Assembly: GCA_030017715.1 (NCBI GenBank)
Contig: JASEIU010000001.1
Span: 272,677-336,676 of the forward strand
DNA: 64,000 nucleotides
Direction of reading: 5' to 3'
DNA from: Candidatus Saccharicenans sp.
GTDB lineage: Bacteria > Acidobacteriota > Aminicenantia > Aminicenantales > Saccharicenantaceae
Positions 16,245 through 25,660 of this stretch are shown one piece after another. The position numbers and the translations under genes are program-made. Under the pieces are notes generated by a model. That model searched no databases, was not told where the DNA came from, and saw only the letters and a program-made list of their open reading frames with translations. The number at the start of each line of letters is the position of its first letter. Position 1 is the stretch's first letter.

Positions 16245-17819
16245 ATGATTAAACAGATCGAAAGAAAAGAGTCCGGGGTATCGTCCTGGGAAAAAACTGC
16301 CGCCTCCAGCGATTGGCTGCCGGCAGCGACGACTCGTTTTTTTATTGTTATCGGTATTTTTATATTTCTTTTTCTTATCTTTAGTCCGTCCATAAGTCAG
16401 GCGGCCGATTACAGGGCCTCGCTCTTCGGAATCAAGTCCAACGGAACGACCCTCAACACGCGATCGATTCAGAAGGCCATAGATTTTATCCATGAGAATG
16501 GCGGCGGAAGGCTGGTGTTTGATGTCGGGCGGTATCTTACGGGGACGATCTATCTGAAGTCGAACGTAACCATACATCTTCTCGAAGGGGCGATTCTGGT
16601 CGGCTCGCCCAATCCTTTTGATTATGACACTCACCGGAACTGGACGGCCCTGATCTTCGCCCTGGAGCAGGAAAACGTCGCAATTACCGGAGAAGGAGGG
16701 GTTATCGACGGGCAGGGTTTTATAGTCGCCAACAACCTGGTGGATATCATTCACAAGGGGCTGGTAAAGGACCCGCTTCGCAACGACCGGCCGCGGGAAG
16801 GCATCAGGCCGCAGAACATTTATTTCTGGCGCTGCCGGAATGTTCGCATCGAGGGCCTCACCCTGAAAGACCCGGCCAGCTGGAACCAGCAGTATGACCA
16901 GTGCCAGAACGTGGTCATCCGGAAGCTTATAATCGACAGCAAGTCCTACTGGAATAACGACGGTGTCAATATCGTCGACTGCGACAATTTTGAAGTTTCC
17001 GATTGCTACATCGACGCCGCCGATGACGGAATCTGTTTGAAATCGCACGACGAGAAGGCGGTCTGCCAGAACGGTTACATCCACGATAATGTGGTGCGCA
17101 CCAGCGCCAACGGCATTAAATTCGGGACGGCGTCTCTCGGCGGATTCAAGAATATCAAGATTGTTAACAACGTCGTTTATGATACTTACCGCTCGGCCAT
17201 CACTTTTGCGGCCGTCGACGGCGGTTTTGTCGAGGATGTGGTCGTTGACGGCCTGAAGTCGATGAACACCGGCAACGTGATTTTTTTGCGGGTGGGCGAA
17301 CGCTGGCGGCCGGGGAAGAAGGGCAGGATGAAAAATATTTCGATTTCCAACGTTTACGCTGAAGTGCCGGCGACCAAGCCTGATGCCGGGTACAATTACG
17401 AGGGCCCCTGGGAACACCAGCCGAGAAATATTTCGCCCTCCTCAATTGTCGGGCTGCCGGGAGCTTTGATTGAGAATGTTACCCTGAAGAATATTGAAAT
17501 CAGGCATCCGGGCGGAGGCGACCCGAATTTTGCCCGGGTGGGGGTGGAGGAGCTGGATCAGGTGCCGGAACTTCCGGCCAGCTACCCGGAGTTTTCGATG
17601 TTCCGCGAACTTCCGGCCTGGGGTTTTTATGTCCGGCATGCCAGGGACATCACTCTCGAAAATGTGAGGCTGGTCGCGACGAAAAAAGACTACCGTCCGT
17701 CGATTGTGCTTGATGACGCCCATTCAGTGCGGATTAAAGGACTGAAGGTTGAAGAACCCGGTCCGAAAAAGCAACCAGTTTATTCTCATAAATGCACTGA
17801 TGTGAAAATAGAAAAATAG
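16245..17819 (+). CDS. Glycoside hydrolase family 28 (polygalacturonase-like), exported
   Basis: A 524-residue right-handed beta-helix enzyme. A long N-region precedes the hydrophobic signal RFFIVIGIFIFLFLIF with cleavage likely after SQA. GH28 features: LFGIKSNGTTLNTRSIQKAIDF, GGGRLVFDVGRYLTGTIYLKSNV, then WNNDGVNIVDC and AADDGICLKS, which supply the three catalytic aspartates (approximate residues 238, 259, 260). The usual GHG motif is replaced by ANGIKFGT, so activity may be on something other than plain polygalacturonate. Repeated NI/V-x-NVxVxD rungs follow. It converges with the S10 peptidase. Translation may be coupled to the five-codon leader upstream. Confidence 0.88.
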   Translation: MIKQIERKESGVSSWEKTAASSDWLPAATTRFFIVIGIFIFLFLIFSPSISQAADYRASLFGIKSNGTTLNTRSIQKAIDFIHENGGGRLVFDVGRYLTGTIYLKSNVTIHLLEGAILVGSPNPFDYDTHRNWTALIFALEQENVAITGEGGVIDGQGFIVANNLVDIIHKGLVKDPLRNDRPREGIRPQNIYFWRCRNVRIEGLTLKDPASWNQQYDQCQNVVIRKLIIDSKSYWNNDGVNIVDCDNFEVSDCYIDAADDGICLKSHDEKAVCQNGYIHDNVVRTSANGIKFGTASLGGFKNIKIVNNVVYDTYRSAITFAAVDGGFVEDVVVDGLKSMNTGNVIFLRVGERWRPGKKGRMKNISISNVYAEVPATKPDAGYNYEGPWEHQPRNISPSSIVGLPGALIENVTLKNIEIRHPGGGDPNFARVGVEELDQVPELPASYPEFSMFRELPAWGFYVRHARDITLENVRLVATKKDYRPSIVLDDAHSVRIKGLKVEEPGPKKQPVYSHKCTDVKIEK

Positions 17820-17877
17820 CGGGCGACTCCAGAACCGATTGCCCTGTAAAGCGTTGAATTATTGTTGCCTGTTTGTT

Positions 17878-19500
17878 TTATTTCGTGGCCCAGGAGATGA
17901 AGCTGGCCAGGTCGTTTTTTAGTTTCTTGAGCGACGGCTGGTGGATGTACATCATGTGTCCGGCCTCATAATAACCCATTCGCACCCGGTCCTTGAATGA
18001 ACCGTCAAGCATCAACTGGCTGAATGTGTATTCGGTTCCAAAAAACGGAGTGGCCCCGTCGTAATAGCCGTTGCAGCAAAAAACCTTGAGAGCTGTATTC
18101 TCGGCCATGGCCTGCCTCAATATTTCGGCCACATAGAGAGACCCATCCCTGGAGCTGCGGCCGGCAGCTCGGGTTACACCAGGAAGTCTGGACTGGCCCG
18201 GTTGAAAATTGAAATTCCAGGGATAGACATTGCCGTAAATGGCATAAGGAACTTCTTTTTTATAATTAAGAACCGTTCCGACATAATTATTAAGGGCAGC
18301 CGCGAAAGAACCCATAATCAAGGCGCTTGACGGGTCGTATTCGTAGCTCTCGCCGGCGGCGTCAGCGTCCCGGCCGGTAAAACGGCTGTCCAGCCGGCCA
18401 ACCGTCAGTCGCCGGTCGCGAAGCAATTCTTTGACGAAGCGGTCGTGCCGCACCCGGAGGTTCGAGTTTTTCAGGTAATCAGGCGACAGGCCGGTGAATT
18501 CTGACAATTTTCTGGCGACCGCTTCGACCTCCCCGGCTGTGAGCAGATTTCCCCGGAGCAGGGCCGGCATATATTCTTTTATCGTAAGTTCCCTGGCAGC
18601 CTCGAGCAGGACCGGCAGCTCCCGGTTCTGGCTAATCGGTGGAAGTTTCTTGTGGTACCAGGCGGTGGCAGTGTAATGCGGCAGAAATATCGCATAGGAC
18701 AGGTTGTTTCCCGGATTAAAGGATAGGGTGGCGAAATCCAGCACGCTCGAGAGCAGGATGATGCCGTTGAGGTAAATGCCATAAGTCCGGTTCTGGAGGA
18801 TACCCGAAAGCACCGCCGCCCTGGTTGTTCCATAGCTTTCGCCCAGCAGAAACTTGGGCGAGCCCCAGCGGTCGAATTTCGTCAGGTAGATGCGGATGAA
18901 TTCGGCAAAGGCGTTGCCGTCCTCTTCCACACCGTGAAACTGGCTTCCCTCCTGGCCAGGCAACGGGCGGCTGTAGCCGGTGGAAACAGCGTCAACGAAC
19001 ACCAGGTCAGTCACATCCAGCAGCGAATAATCGCTGTCGACCACGCCGGCCGGCATTTTTAGGGGATACCCCTCATCATCCATGGTGACTCTTTTGGGCC
19101 CGATCCCTCCCAGGTGCAGCCAGACGGTTGAAGAACCGGGGCCGCCGTTAAAGCAGAACATAATCGGCCTGGTTGCTTTATCCTTGACCTCGTCCCTGGT
19201 GTAAGCCACGAAGAACATAGAAGCCCCGGGCGTTTCGTCCTGTTTCAATACGGTCAGCTCTCCGGCCGTGGCCGTGTAGGGCACAACCTTGCCCTCTATC
19301 AACACTTGGTGTCTGGTGACGGAAAAGGGGCGCGGTTCCGGAAGCGGGGTTTTTTTTGCTTCCCGGGCTTGAGCCTGAGCCTTTTCCGCGACTTCGGGTC
19401 GGGCTGGCCTGGCGGTCTGGGAAAGCAGCGGAGTTGAAATCATGGATATGGAAAAAATGAAGATTAGGCCTGCCAGAACCGGCTTGAGATTGCTTTTCAT
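17878..19500 (-). CDS. S10 family serine carboxypeptidase-like peptidase, exported
   Basis: A 540-residue protein with a signal peptide (LAGLIFIFSISMISTPLLSQ). The alpha/beta-hydrolase catalytic set of peptidase family S10 is visible: FCFNGGPGSSTVWLHLGGIGP for the oxyanion region, FLLGESYGTTRAA with the nucleophile serine, NGYYDGATPFF with the aspartate, and YYEAGHMMYIH with the histidine. It likely trims C-terminal residues from peptides in the periplasm or outside. GGGAGGCAAAC precedes the ATG. It adds to the many peptide-degrading functions of this window (M14, M29-like, isoaspartyl dipeptidase, POT and OPT transporters). Confidence 0.92.
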   Translation of the reverse strand: MKSNLKPVLAGLIFIFSISMISTPLLSQTARPARPEVAEKAQAQAREAKKTPLPEPRPFSVTRHQVLIEGKVVPYTATAGELTVLKQDETPGASMFFVAYTRDEVKDKATRPIMFCFNGGPGSSTVWLHLGGIGPKRVTMDDEGYPLKMPAGVVDSDYSLLDVTDLVFVDAVSTGYSRPLPGQEGSQFHGVEEDGNAFAEFIRIYLTKFDRWGSPKFLLGESYGTTRAAVLSGILQNRTYGIYLNGIILLSSVLDFATLSFNPGNNLSYAIFLPHYTATAWYHKKLPPISQNRELPVLLEAARELTIKEYMPALLRGNLLTAGEVEAVARKLSEFTGLSPDYLKNSNLRVRHDRFVKELLRDRRLTVGRLDSRFTGRDADAAGESYEYDPSSALIMGSFAAALNNYVGTVLNYKKEVPYAIYGNVYPWNFNFQPGQSRLPGVTRAAGRSSRDGSLYVAEILRQAMAENTALKVFCCNGYYDGATPFFGTEYTFSQLMLDGSFKDRVRMGYYEAGHMMYIHQPSLKKLKNDLASFISWATK

Positions 19501-19662
19501 GTTTGCCTCCCGCTAAATCAGGAAATTTAGAAGATGTCCCCATTTTATAAATTGAGGGGCGGAAGTTTGTCAAACAGAATTTTCTTGGTGGAGTTTTATG
19601 GCTGCCGACCGTACGGGCCGAAATGGCCGGAAAGCGGGAAAAAGGGGGGTGGAGCCCCTCCT

Positions 19663-19698
19663 AAAAAATTGGGGAATGAGTATTGTGTCCCCCGTTTT
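19663..19698. repeat. Short interspersed repeat, copy 4
   Basis: Plus strand reads AAAAAATTGGGGAATGAGTA then TTGTGTCCCCCGTTTT; its reverse complement matches copy 3. A shorter related piece, TGTCCCCATTTT, occurs at about 19535-19546. It lies just past the GH29 stop codon. Confidence 0.75.
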
Positions 19699-19710
19699 GA
19701 TAGCTGATGG

Positions 19711-21489
19711 TCATGGAGAAGCAGCTGCTGCCGGTTTCAGGATTACCTTCTCCAGTTTCAGGGCATTGTTGTTGGCGATGGAAGTTATTTTGAACCTTAA
19801 AACATGCTTACCGGCTCCAAGTTCTAACTCACCCAGGCTGTGGGTGGCCGGAAAATAGATTGAAGGGGAAGGCTCTGACTGGCCCCGCAGAATAGTTTTA
19901 TCGTCAATTTCCACCAGGAAGGAGCTTTTTCCGCCCCACTGGTAGGCATAGGAAGCCAGAAGCTCATAGCGCCCGGCCCGGGGGAGTTCAAATTCCCATT
20001 CAGGGTAATCATTTACGTTCTGCCAGTTGGTCAGCATGGTTGTCCGGTAAAAATAGTCTAAATAAGCCCGCTGTCCCATCTGCGACCTGATTTCAGCTAA
20101 GTAGACCGGGAGCTCAAGGATTCCGTCAGCTCCGGGAGCAAGTTTGTAAGGCTCAGCCTGAGGAGTGCCCTCAACCTCGACCACCACTACCGTAGCCACC
20201 CTGTCCAGGGGTTCTTCCGGCAATTTTATCGTCAGGTCCTTTTCCCTTCTCGAATAGCTGAGTTTTTCCCCCGTTGCCAGGAGATATACTTTCTGCACCT
20301 TATTCTTCAATCCGGGGAGAACGATTTTTTTCTCAACCGGCCAGCCCATAATGTGGATGTATAGGCGGTTTTCTTTCACCGTGCAGCGCCCGAAAAACGG
20401 CAGTCTTTCAAAGACGCTCGGCTGGCAGCCGTAGATGGCTTCGCCGTTAACTTTAAGCCAGGCGCCGATCTGCCGCAGCCGTTCGACAAACTCCGATTGT
20501 ATCTTGCCGTCCGGTCGGGGCCCGATGTTCAGAAGGAGATTGCCTCCCTTGCCGGCGATTTCAATAAGCTGCCGGATGAGCTGGGGAGCGTTCCGGAATT
20601 CTGTTTCGTAGTGGTTGTAGCCCCAACCGTTGAAGTTCATAGTCAGACAGACTTCCCACAGTCTGAGACTTCCGTCCTCGTTTCGCCAGCCGCTCGCCGG
20701 CACGTAATTTTCCGGCGTGCCAAAATCGCCCAGGCCCGGAGCCCGGTTGAACAGCCGGTCATTGATGATGATGTCCGGCTTGAGCTGTCTGAGCATCTGC
20801 CCGATGCCCACGGCGTCGTAGTCTTCGTTCTTATGCTCCCATTCGCCGTCAAACCAAAGTATGGCCGGCTGGTACTTGAGCACCAGCTCCTGCAACTGAC
20901 TTTTCATGAAGCTGACATAGCGCTTAAAATCGGCTCCCTTTACCGGCCGGTCTTTTTCCCAGCTCCGCCGCGGCAGATAATCCGGGTGGTTCCAGTCCAT
21001 GATCGAATAGTAAAAACCGATCGGCATATTTTCCCGGCGGCAGGCTTCCACCAGCATGCCCAGCAGGTCCTTCTGAATCTTAGCCTTCAGGCTGTCAAAC
21101 TCGCTAAAGGCGCTGTCGTAGATGCAGAATCCGTCGTGATGCTTGGAGGTGATGACGATGTATTTAACGCCGGCTTCCTTGGCCAGCCTGACCCATTCCT
21201 CCGGGTCGTAATTAACCGGATTAAAGTTCAGGGCGATTTTCTGATATTCAGGCAGGGGAATCTGGAGAAGTTCCCGGGCCCATTCTTCCCGGCCGATCTG
21301 AGAATAAACTCCCCAATGGATGAAAAGCCCGAACTTAGCTTCGCGGAACCATTGCCGGCGGTCTGGCCGGGTTGGGTCCGCCCCGGCTCTCCCGGCAGTC
21401 AACCCGGCAATAAAAAACACCAGCAATCCGGCGACCAGATACCTTTTCTGGCCTCGAATAGTCTGCGGAACGATTTTCGTTAGGATCAT
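19711..21489 (-). CDS. Alpha-L-fucosidase-type glycoside hydrolase, family 29
   Basis: A 592-residue protein with a signal peptide ending near AGRAGA. The GH29 catalytic barrel starts RRQWFREAKFGLFIHWGVYS, continues YIVITSKHHDGFCIYDS and FYYSIMDWNHPDY, and carries the nucleophile aspartate in AILWFDGEWEHK (about residue 212). GGNLLLNIGPRPDG is another family mark. The last 130 residues form a beta-sandwich domain that resembles a carbohydrate-binding module. It is expected to cleave alpha-linked fucose (or a related sugar) from glycans outside the cytoplasm. The sulfatase-like gene upstream on the same strand fits glycan breakdown, but the 250-base gap leaves co-transcription open. Confidence 0.92.
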   Translation of the reverse strand: MILTKIVPQTIRGQKRYLVAGLLVFFIAGLTAGRAGADPTRPDRRQWFREAKFGLFIHWGVYSQIGREEWARELLQIPLPEYQKIALNFNPVNYDPEEWVRLAKEAGVKYIVITSKHHDGFCIYDSAFSEFDSLKAKIQKDLLGMLVEACRRENMPIGFYYSIMDWNHPDYLPRRSWEKDRPVKGADFKRYVSFMKSQLQELVLKYQPAILWFDGEWEHKNEDYDAVGIGQMLRQLKPDIIINDRLFNRAPGLGDFGTPENYVPASGWRNEDGSLRLWEVCLTMNFNGWGYNHYETEFRNAPQLIRQLIEIAGKGGNLLLNIGPRPDGKIQSEFVERLRQIGAWLKVNGEAIYGCQPSVFERLPFFGRCTVKENRLYIHIMGWPVEKKIVLPGLKNKVQKVYLLATGEKLSYSRREKDLTIKLPEEPLDRVATVVVVEVEGTPQAEPYKLAPGADGILELPVYLAEIRSQMGQRAYLDYFYRTTMLTNWQNVNDYPEWEFELPRAGRYELLASYAYQWGGKSSFLVEIDDKTILRGQSEPSPSIYFPATHSLGELELGAGKHVLRFKITSIANNNALKLEKVILKPAAAASP

Positions 21490-21742
21490 CAGGACCTATT
21501 TTATGGTTGACTATCAGACAAAATCAATAGAGTTGCCCGGATAACGGTCAGGCCCTGCTTGAGATAGAATTAGGAGGGGAGAAAGGCTCGTGATTCATTG
21601 GTTACTCCAAAAATAATAATTGACCCTGACAGAGTGCGACCCCTGGCCCCGCTTCTTCGGGCTTAGCTCATCCGGTCTTCGGGCAGCCGAGGTCTCAAGA
21701 GCGCTGTTCAGCTTGCGGGATGAAAATCCCTGCTGGTTGGGC

Positions 21743-23983
21743 TCACCGAATAATAGACTTAAGTCTGGCCAGGCGTTCCCGGGCCCTGGCCACGTTCTCC
21801 GGATCTTCGCCGCTGGTATCGGCCAGGTACAGTTCAAAAGCCCTGGCGGCTTCAGGCAGCCGGTCCGTTTCCAGGCAGGCGACGGCCAGGTTCAGGTAGG
21901 CGGCCGGCGATGGCTTGAGCCGGATGACCTTTTCCAGCACCGGCAGGCTCTTTTCGTATTCACCGAGCAGGTTGTAGATAACGGCCAGGTTCAGATTATA
22001 AAAAGTGTTTTCCGGAAAATCGGCGGCCAGCCCGGCATAGACTTCGGCCGCCTCCTTCTGGCGTCCTGAACGGGCCAGGTTTTCGGCCCTGCTCAGGCGA
22101 ATCATTTCATTTTCAGGTTCGATCAGCAGCGCCCGTTCGGCATAACTCAGGGCTTCATCGATTTTCCCCTGATTTTCACTGACCATCAGAGCTACGACCA
22201 GGGCGTCGTAATTGGACGGGTTAATCGACAGGGCCCGGCCGGCTGTTTCCACGGCCTCAACTGTTGCCCCGGCTAAAGACAAGGTCTGAGCCAGTTTAGC
22301 CAGAAGGCGGTCAGACCCGGGCAGAACGTCCAGCCCGCGTTTTAAGGTGGCCGCTGCTTCCAGGTGATTTTTCTGAAGGCCCTGGACTCGAGATAGATTA
22401 AGATAGCTGGACTCCAGACCCGGGGCTATTTCTATCAGGCGTAAATAAGCTTTTTCGGCTGCCTCCAGCTGCCCTTTTAGCTCCAGCAGGCCGGCTTCCT
22501 GGTAAGCCTTCAGCTCTTCCAGCCGTTCCTTGGGGTCGGGCAGGGCTCCCGAGGTTTGAAGCCCGGCCACCTGCAGGTAACCCAGAGAGCGCAACCTTTC
22601 CCTTTCGGCCGGCGTCATTTCACGTCGGGCAGTGGCCAGGCCGCTGGCCGCGGTTATTATCTTTTCCAGCCGGCTTCTGAGCCGGGCTGCGGTGCGGTGC
22701 CCATCGGAATAAAGATTGTTATTCTCACCGGGGTCGGTTTTCAGGTTATAGAGCTCCGGTAGTGGGGCCTGAATATACTTCCAGTCTTCGGAGATGATTC
22801 CCAGCAGTTCCGACCAGCCGTAATTTTCCCGGGGGAAAAAGCTTTCCAGATAGATGTCGGCCGATTTTAGTTTCCCTCCCAGCAGAAGAGGCTTCAGGCT
22901 CTGTCCATCCATCTGCTCTGTCGGCTTCAGCCCCAGGATGTCAACCACTGTTGGCATGAGGTCAATCAGCCGGACTGGCTGATTTATGACCTGTCCAGAA
23001 GGCAGTCCGGGGCCGACCACGATAAAAGGCACCCGGACCGACATTTCATACAGGAAAAGCCCGTGTCCCTGCTCCACCTTTTCCCCAAAAGCCTCGCCGT
23101 GGTCGCCGGCGATTACGATGAGTGTCCGGTCGTAACAGCCGTAAATTTTCAGGAGCTCGACCACCCGGCCGACGTACTTGTCCATGAAGGCGATTTCACC
23201 GTCATAGGGGTCGGCTTGAAATTTACGGGCAAATTCTGGAGGAGGATTGTAGGGAAAGTGCGGGTCGAAAAAGTGAACCCAGGCAAAGAACCGAGAGCTG
23301 TAATTTTTCTCCAGCCAGCGGTAGAAAGCCTCATAGACGCGGTCGGCCGGCCGTTCGGCATCATAGGTTTTGAAGGCCCGGCCTGGTTCAAAAACGTCGT
23401 CGTAAGTTTCGAAACCCTGGTCCAGCCCGAACCGGGAATCGACTGAGAAGGAAGCAACAAAGGCGGCTGTCCCGAAGCCACGCTCCTTGAGGATTTCCGC
23501 CAGGGTGGTGAATTCTGGCTGCAGAGAGTAGTTGCCGTTATTATGAACACCGTGCCGGCAGGGATTCAGCCCGGTCAGGATGGAGGCGTGGGAGGGCAGA
23601 GTCAGCGGAACCTGGCAGTAAGCGTTCTGAAACCTGGTGCCGGCGGCGGCCAGCTCGTCCAGGTTGGGGGTCGAGCCTCCCTGGTAACCATAACAACTGA
23701 GACGGTCAGCCCGGGTAGTATCCAGGGTTATAAGCAGCACATTCCAGTGGCCGGTTTCAGGTAGCGCCTGGCCGGGAACAAATTTTTCTCTGAAGATGAG
23801 GAAAACAGCGGCCAGAATAACGAGCAGGGCAGAGGCAACCAGTAAACCTCTGACCCTGGCGCCCTTCCGGCCGGGTGGTTGAGTTTGATTATCTTGCCCC
23901 GGTGCTGTTTTTGCCGGCCTGACCGAGGGCTGTTTTCCCGGCCTGGAGATTGGATTAGGTTTTCTTCTCTTCTTCTTGCTCAT
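21743..23983 (-). CDS. Sulfatase-like alkaline-phosphatase-fold protein with TPR repeats
   Basis: A 746-residue protein: basic cytoplasmic tail, one TM helix at about 46-63, a sulfatase-fold domain (about 78-480), then TPR repeats to the end. Metal-site motifs NVLLITLDTTRADRLSCYGY and VIAGDHGEAFGE are present. The position of the formylglycine motif C/S-x-P-S-R reads T-L-P-S-H (residues 128-132), so it cannot be matured like a true sulfatase; a threonine nucleophile, as in phosphate- or phosphoglycerol-transferring relatives, is more likely. The TPR array (LESSYLNLSRVQGLQ, PSNYDALVVALM) suggests protein partners. Fold is certain; substrate is unknown. Confidence 0.9.
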   Translation of the reverse strand: MSKKKRRKPNPISRPGKQPSVRPAKTAPGQDNQTQPPGRKGARVRGLLVASALLVILAAVFLIFREKFVPGQALPETGHWNVLLITLDTTRADRLSCYGYQGGSTPNLDELAAAGTRFQNAYCQVPLTLPSHASILTGLNPCRHGVHNNGNYSLQPEFTTLAEILKERGFGTAAFVASFSVDSRFGLDQGFETYDDVFEPGRAFKTYDAERPADRVYEAFYRWLEKNYSSRFFAWVHFFDPHFPYNPPPEFARKFQADPYDGEIAFMDKYVGRVVELLKIYGCYDRTLIVIAGDHGEAFGEKVEQGHGLFLYEMSVRVPFIVVGPGLPSGQVINQPVRLIDLMPTVVDILGLKPTEQMDGQSLKPLLLGGKLKSADIYLESFFPRENYGWSELLGIISEDWKYIQAPLPELYNLKTDPGENNNLYSDGHRTAARLRSRLEKIITAASGLATARREMTPAERERLRSLGYLQVAGLQTSGALPDPKERLEELKAYQEAGLLELKGQLEAAEKAYLRLIEIAPGLESSYLNLSRVQGLQKNHLEAAATLKRGLDVLPGSDRLLAKLAQTLSLAGATVEAVETAGRALSINPSNYDALVVALMVSENQGKIDEALSYAERALLIEPENEMIRLSRAENLARSGRQKEAAEVYAGLAADFPENTFYNLNLAVIYNLLGEYEKSLPVLEKVIRLKPSPAAYLNLAVACLETDRLPEAARAFELYLADTSGEDPENVARARERLARLKSIIR

Positions 23984-24259
23984 GAATCAACCGAATACCT
24001 GGCCCGAGCCAGACCCAATCATTATAACTTATCTGGCGGCTATTCCCAAAGCGAGAGGCAGGTTATGGGCTGGCCTGAACCAGAGTGAGAAAACTCCGAA
24101 CCGGATTACGTCTTAATTAGTGAAACGAGCTAACAGAACACAAGTCCGAGCGGGCGTTATTTACCAGAAACAATTTGTCCGAAAAGGCGGCTTACCGGCC
24201 GCTGATTACAACATTCTTCACTTCTTATTCTTTTTATTCCAGTTTATGGTGACAGAGCA

Positions 24260-25621
24260 ATGGCCGGAACCCAGCTGGTGTCCAGAATATTTGAGGTCAT
24301 CGGCGAAGCGCTGCAGGTTGACCATTTTCAGCTGGTGGCCTTTGATTACAGGCAGCGACCTTTCTTTCAACAGCTCAGAGGAAAAAAACCGGCTCTGGGC
24401 GAAGCTGAGCGCCTGAACCTGGTCAACCGGGCCCTGGAAAGGGGAGAGTTTCTATCCGGCCGGGGCAACCACGGGCAGGATATCTTTGCGGCCTGTTACC
24501 CGTTCTGTTCTCAGGGGCGCCGGCTGGGCTTTGCCTACCTGGAAAAGCACAAGCCCGGGGCGGCCCTCACCGAAACAGAAAAGGACATCCTGTCGTCGGC
24601 TCTGCCGATGGTCAAACTGCTGACTCAGGAAAGCTCTCCGCCGGAAGAGGTGAAAATCCAGTCCGGAAACACCGAGCTTGAATTCCTGGGGCTCAGCCAG
24701 CCCTTCCGGTTGATTAGGGAGTTGATTGATAAGGTTAAAGAGGTCAACTCACCGGTTCTGATCAGCGGCGAGAGCGGGACGGGGAAAGAACTTATAGCCC
24801 GCCTCATCCACCACGGCGGTGTCCGCCGCCGCGGCCAGTTCGTGGCTGTCAACTGCAGCGCCATCCCCGATAACTTACTGGAGTCGGAGCTGTTCGGTTA
24901 CGCCAGGGGCGCCTTCACCGGAGCCCTGCGCGATAAACCCGGCCTGGTGGAAGAAGCTAGCGGCGGCACTTTCTTCCTGGATGAGGTCGGCGATCTGTCG
25001 CTCCAGCTTCAGGCTAAAATTCTCAGGGTTCTGCAGGAGAAAGAAATCAGGCGCCTCGGCGAAAACCGCAACCGCCGGGTGGATGTCAGATTTATCAGCG
25101 CTACCAACCGCCATCTGGAGCAGGAGGTCGCTGCCGGGCGTTTTCGCCAGGACCTGTATTTTCGTTTGAGAATAGTCACCATTGAAGTCCCGCCTCTTCG
25201 CCGCCGGCCGGAAGATATCCTGGTTCTGGTCAACCATTTTCTGGATAAATATTCGCGGGAAATGAACAGGCCGCGGGCTTTCTTCTCCCCGGCCGCCCTG
25301 GAGCTTATCCTGAAATATGAATGGCCGGGCAATGTCCGCGAGCTTCAGAACGAAATCCAGCGGGTGCTGGTGCTGGCCGGGCCCGGCCAGGTTCTGGACG
25401 AAGAACTACTGTCCAATGACATCAAGAAAGCCAGGGACCGGCCGTTGCCCGACCGCTGGGATTATTCCCGGGCCAAGGCCGAGTTTGAGAAGAAATTCCT
25501 GGGCGAAGCCCTGCGCCATTTCAATTTTCATCGAGCCCGGACGGCCGCGGCCATCGGCCTGACCCGCCAGGGGCTGTTCCGTCTAATTAAAAAATACGGG
25601 CTGGACCGGGAGCTAAATTGA
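24260..25621 (+). CDS. Sigma-54-dependent transcriptional activator with GAF-like sensor
   Basis: A 453-residue bacterial enhancer-binding protein. Residues 1-120 resemble a GAF sensor rather than a phospho-receiver. The AAA+ domain has Walker A GESGTGKE (170-177), the sigma-54 contact loop GAFTGA (217-222), and Walker B GGTFFLDEVGD (236-245), followed by the SATN, FRxDLYFRL and WPGNVRELQN marks. A Fis-type helix-turn-helix lies at the end (RTAAAIGLTRQGLFRLIKKYG). It should activate sigma-54 promoters in response to a small ligand. The only good -24/-12 site I found in the window is at 56405-56421, 31 kb away; whether this protein controls it is untested. Confidence 0.95.
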   Translation: MAGTQLVSRIFEVIGEALQVDHFQLVAFDYRQRPFFQQLRGKKPALGEAERLNLVNRALERGEFLSGRGNHGQDIFAACYPFCSQGRRLGFAYLEKHKPGAALTETEKDILSSALPMVKLLTQESSPPEEVKIQSGNTELEFLGLSQPFRLIRELIDKVKEVNSPVLISGESGTGKELIARLIHHGGVRRRGQFVAVNCSAIPDNLLESELFGYARGAFTGALRDKPGLVEEASGGTFFLDEVGDLSLQLQAKILRVLQEKEIRRLGENRNRRVDVRFISATNRHLEQEVAAGRFRQDLYFRLRIVTIEVPPLRRRPEDILVLVNHFLDKYSREMNRPRAFFSPAALELILKYEWPGNVRELQNEIQRVLVLAGPGQVLDEELLSNDIKKARDRPLPDRWDYSRAKAEFEKKFLGEALRHFNFHRARTAAAIGLTRQGLFRLIKKYGLDRELN

Positions 25622-25660
25622 GTTGAAGGGTGGGTTTTTTTCTGTTAGATTCTTACTGCT

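Noticed and set aside
16224-17417. Long minus-strand frame (397 residues) across the GH28 gene
   Set aside because: The plus strand encodes a recognisable GH28 protein with a signal and catalytic aspartates; the minus frame has no known motifs and arises from GC-rich codon structure.
20497-21483. Plus-strand 328-residue frame over the GH29 gene
   Set aside because: Antisense shadow of the GH29 coding sequence.
21743-25621. A phage or mobile island around the sulfatase and sigma-54 activator genes
   Set aside because: No integrase, transposase or attachment repeats; base composition matches the surroundings.
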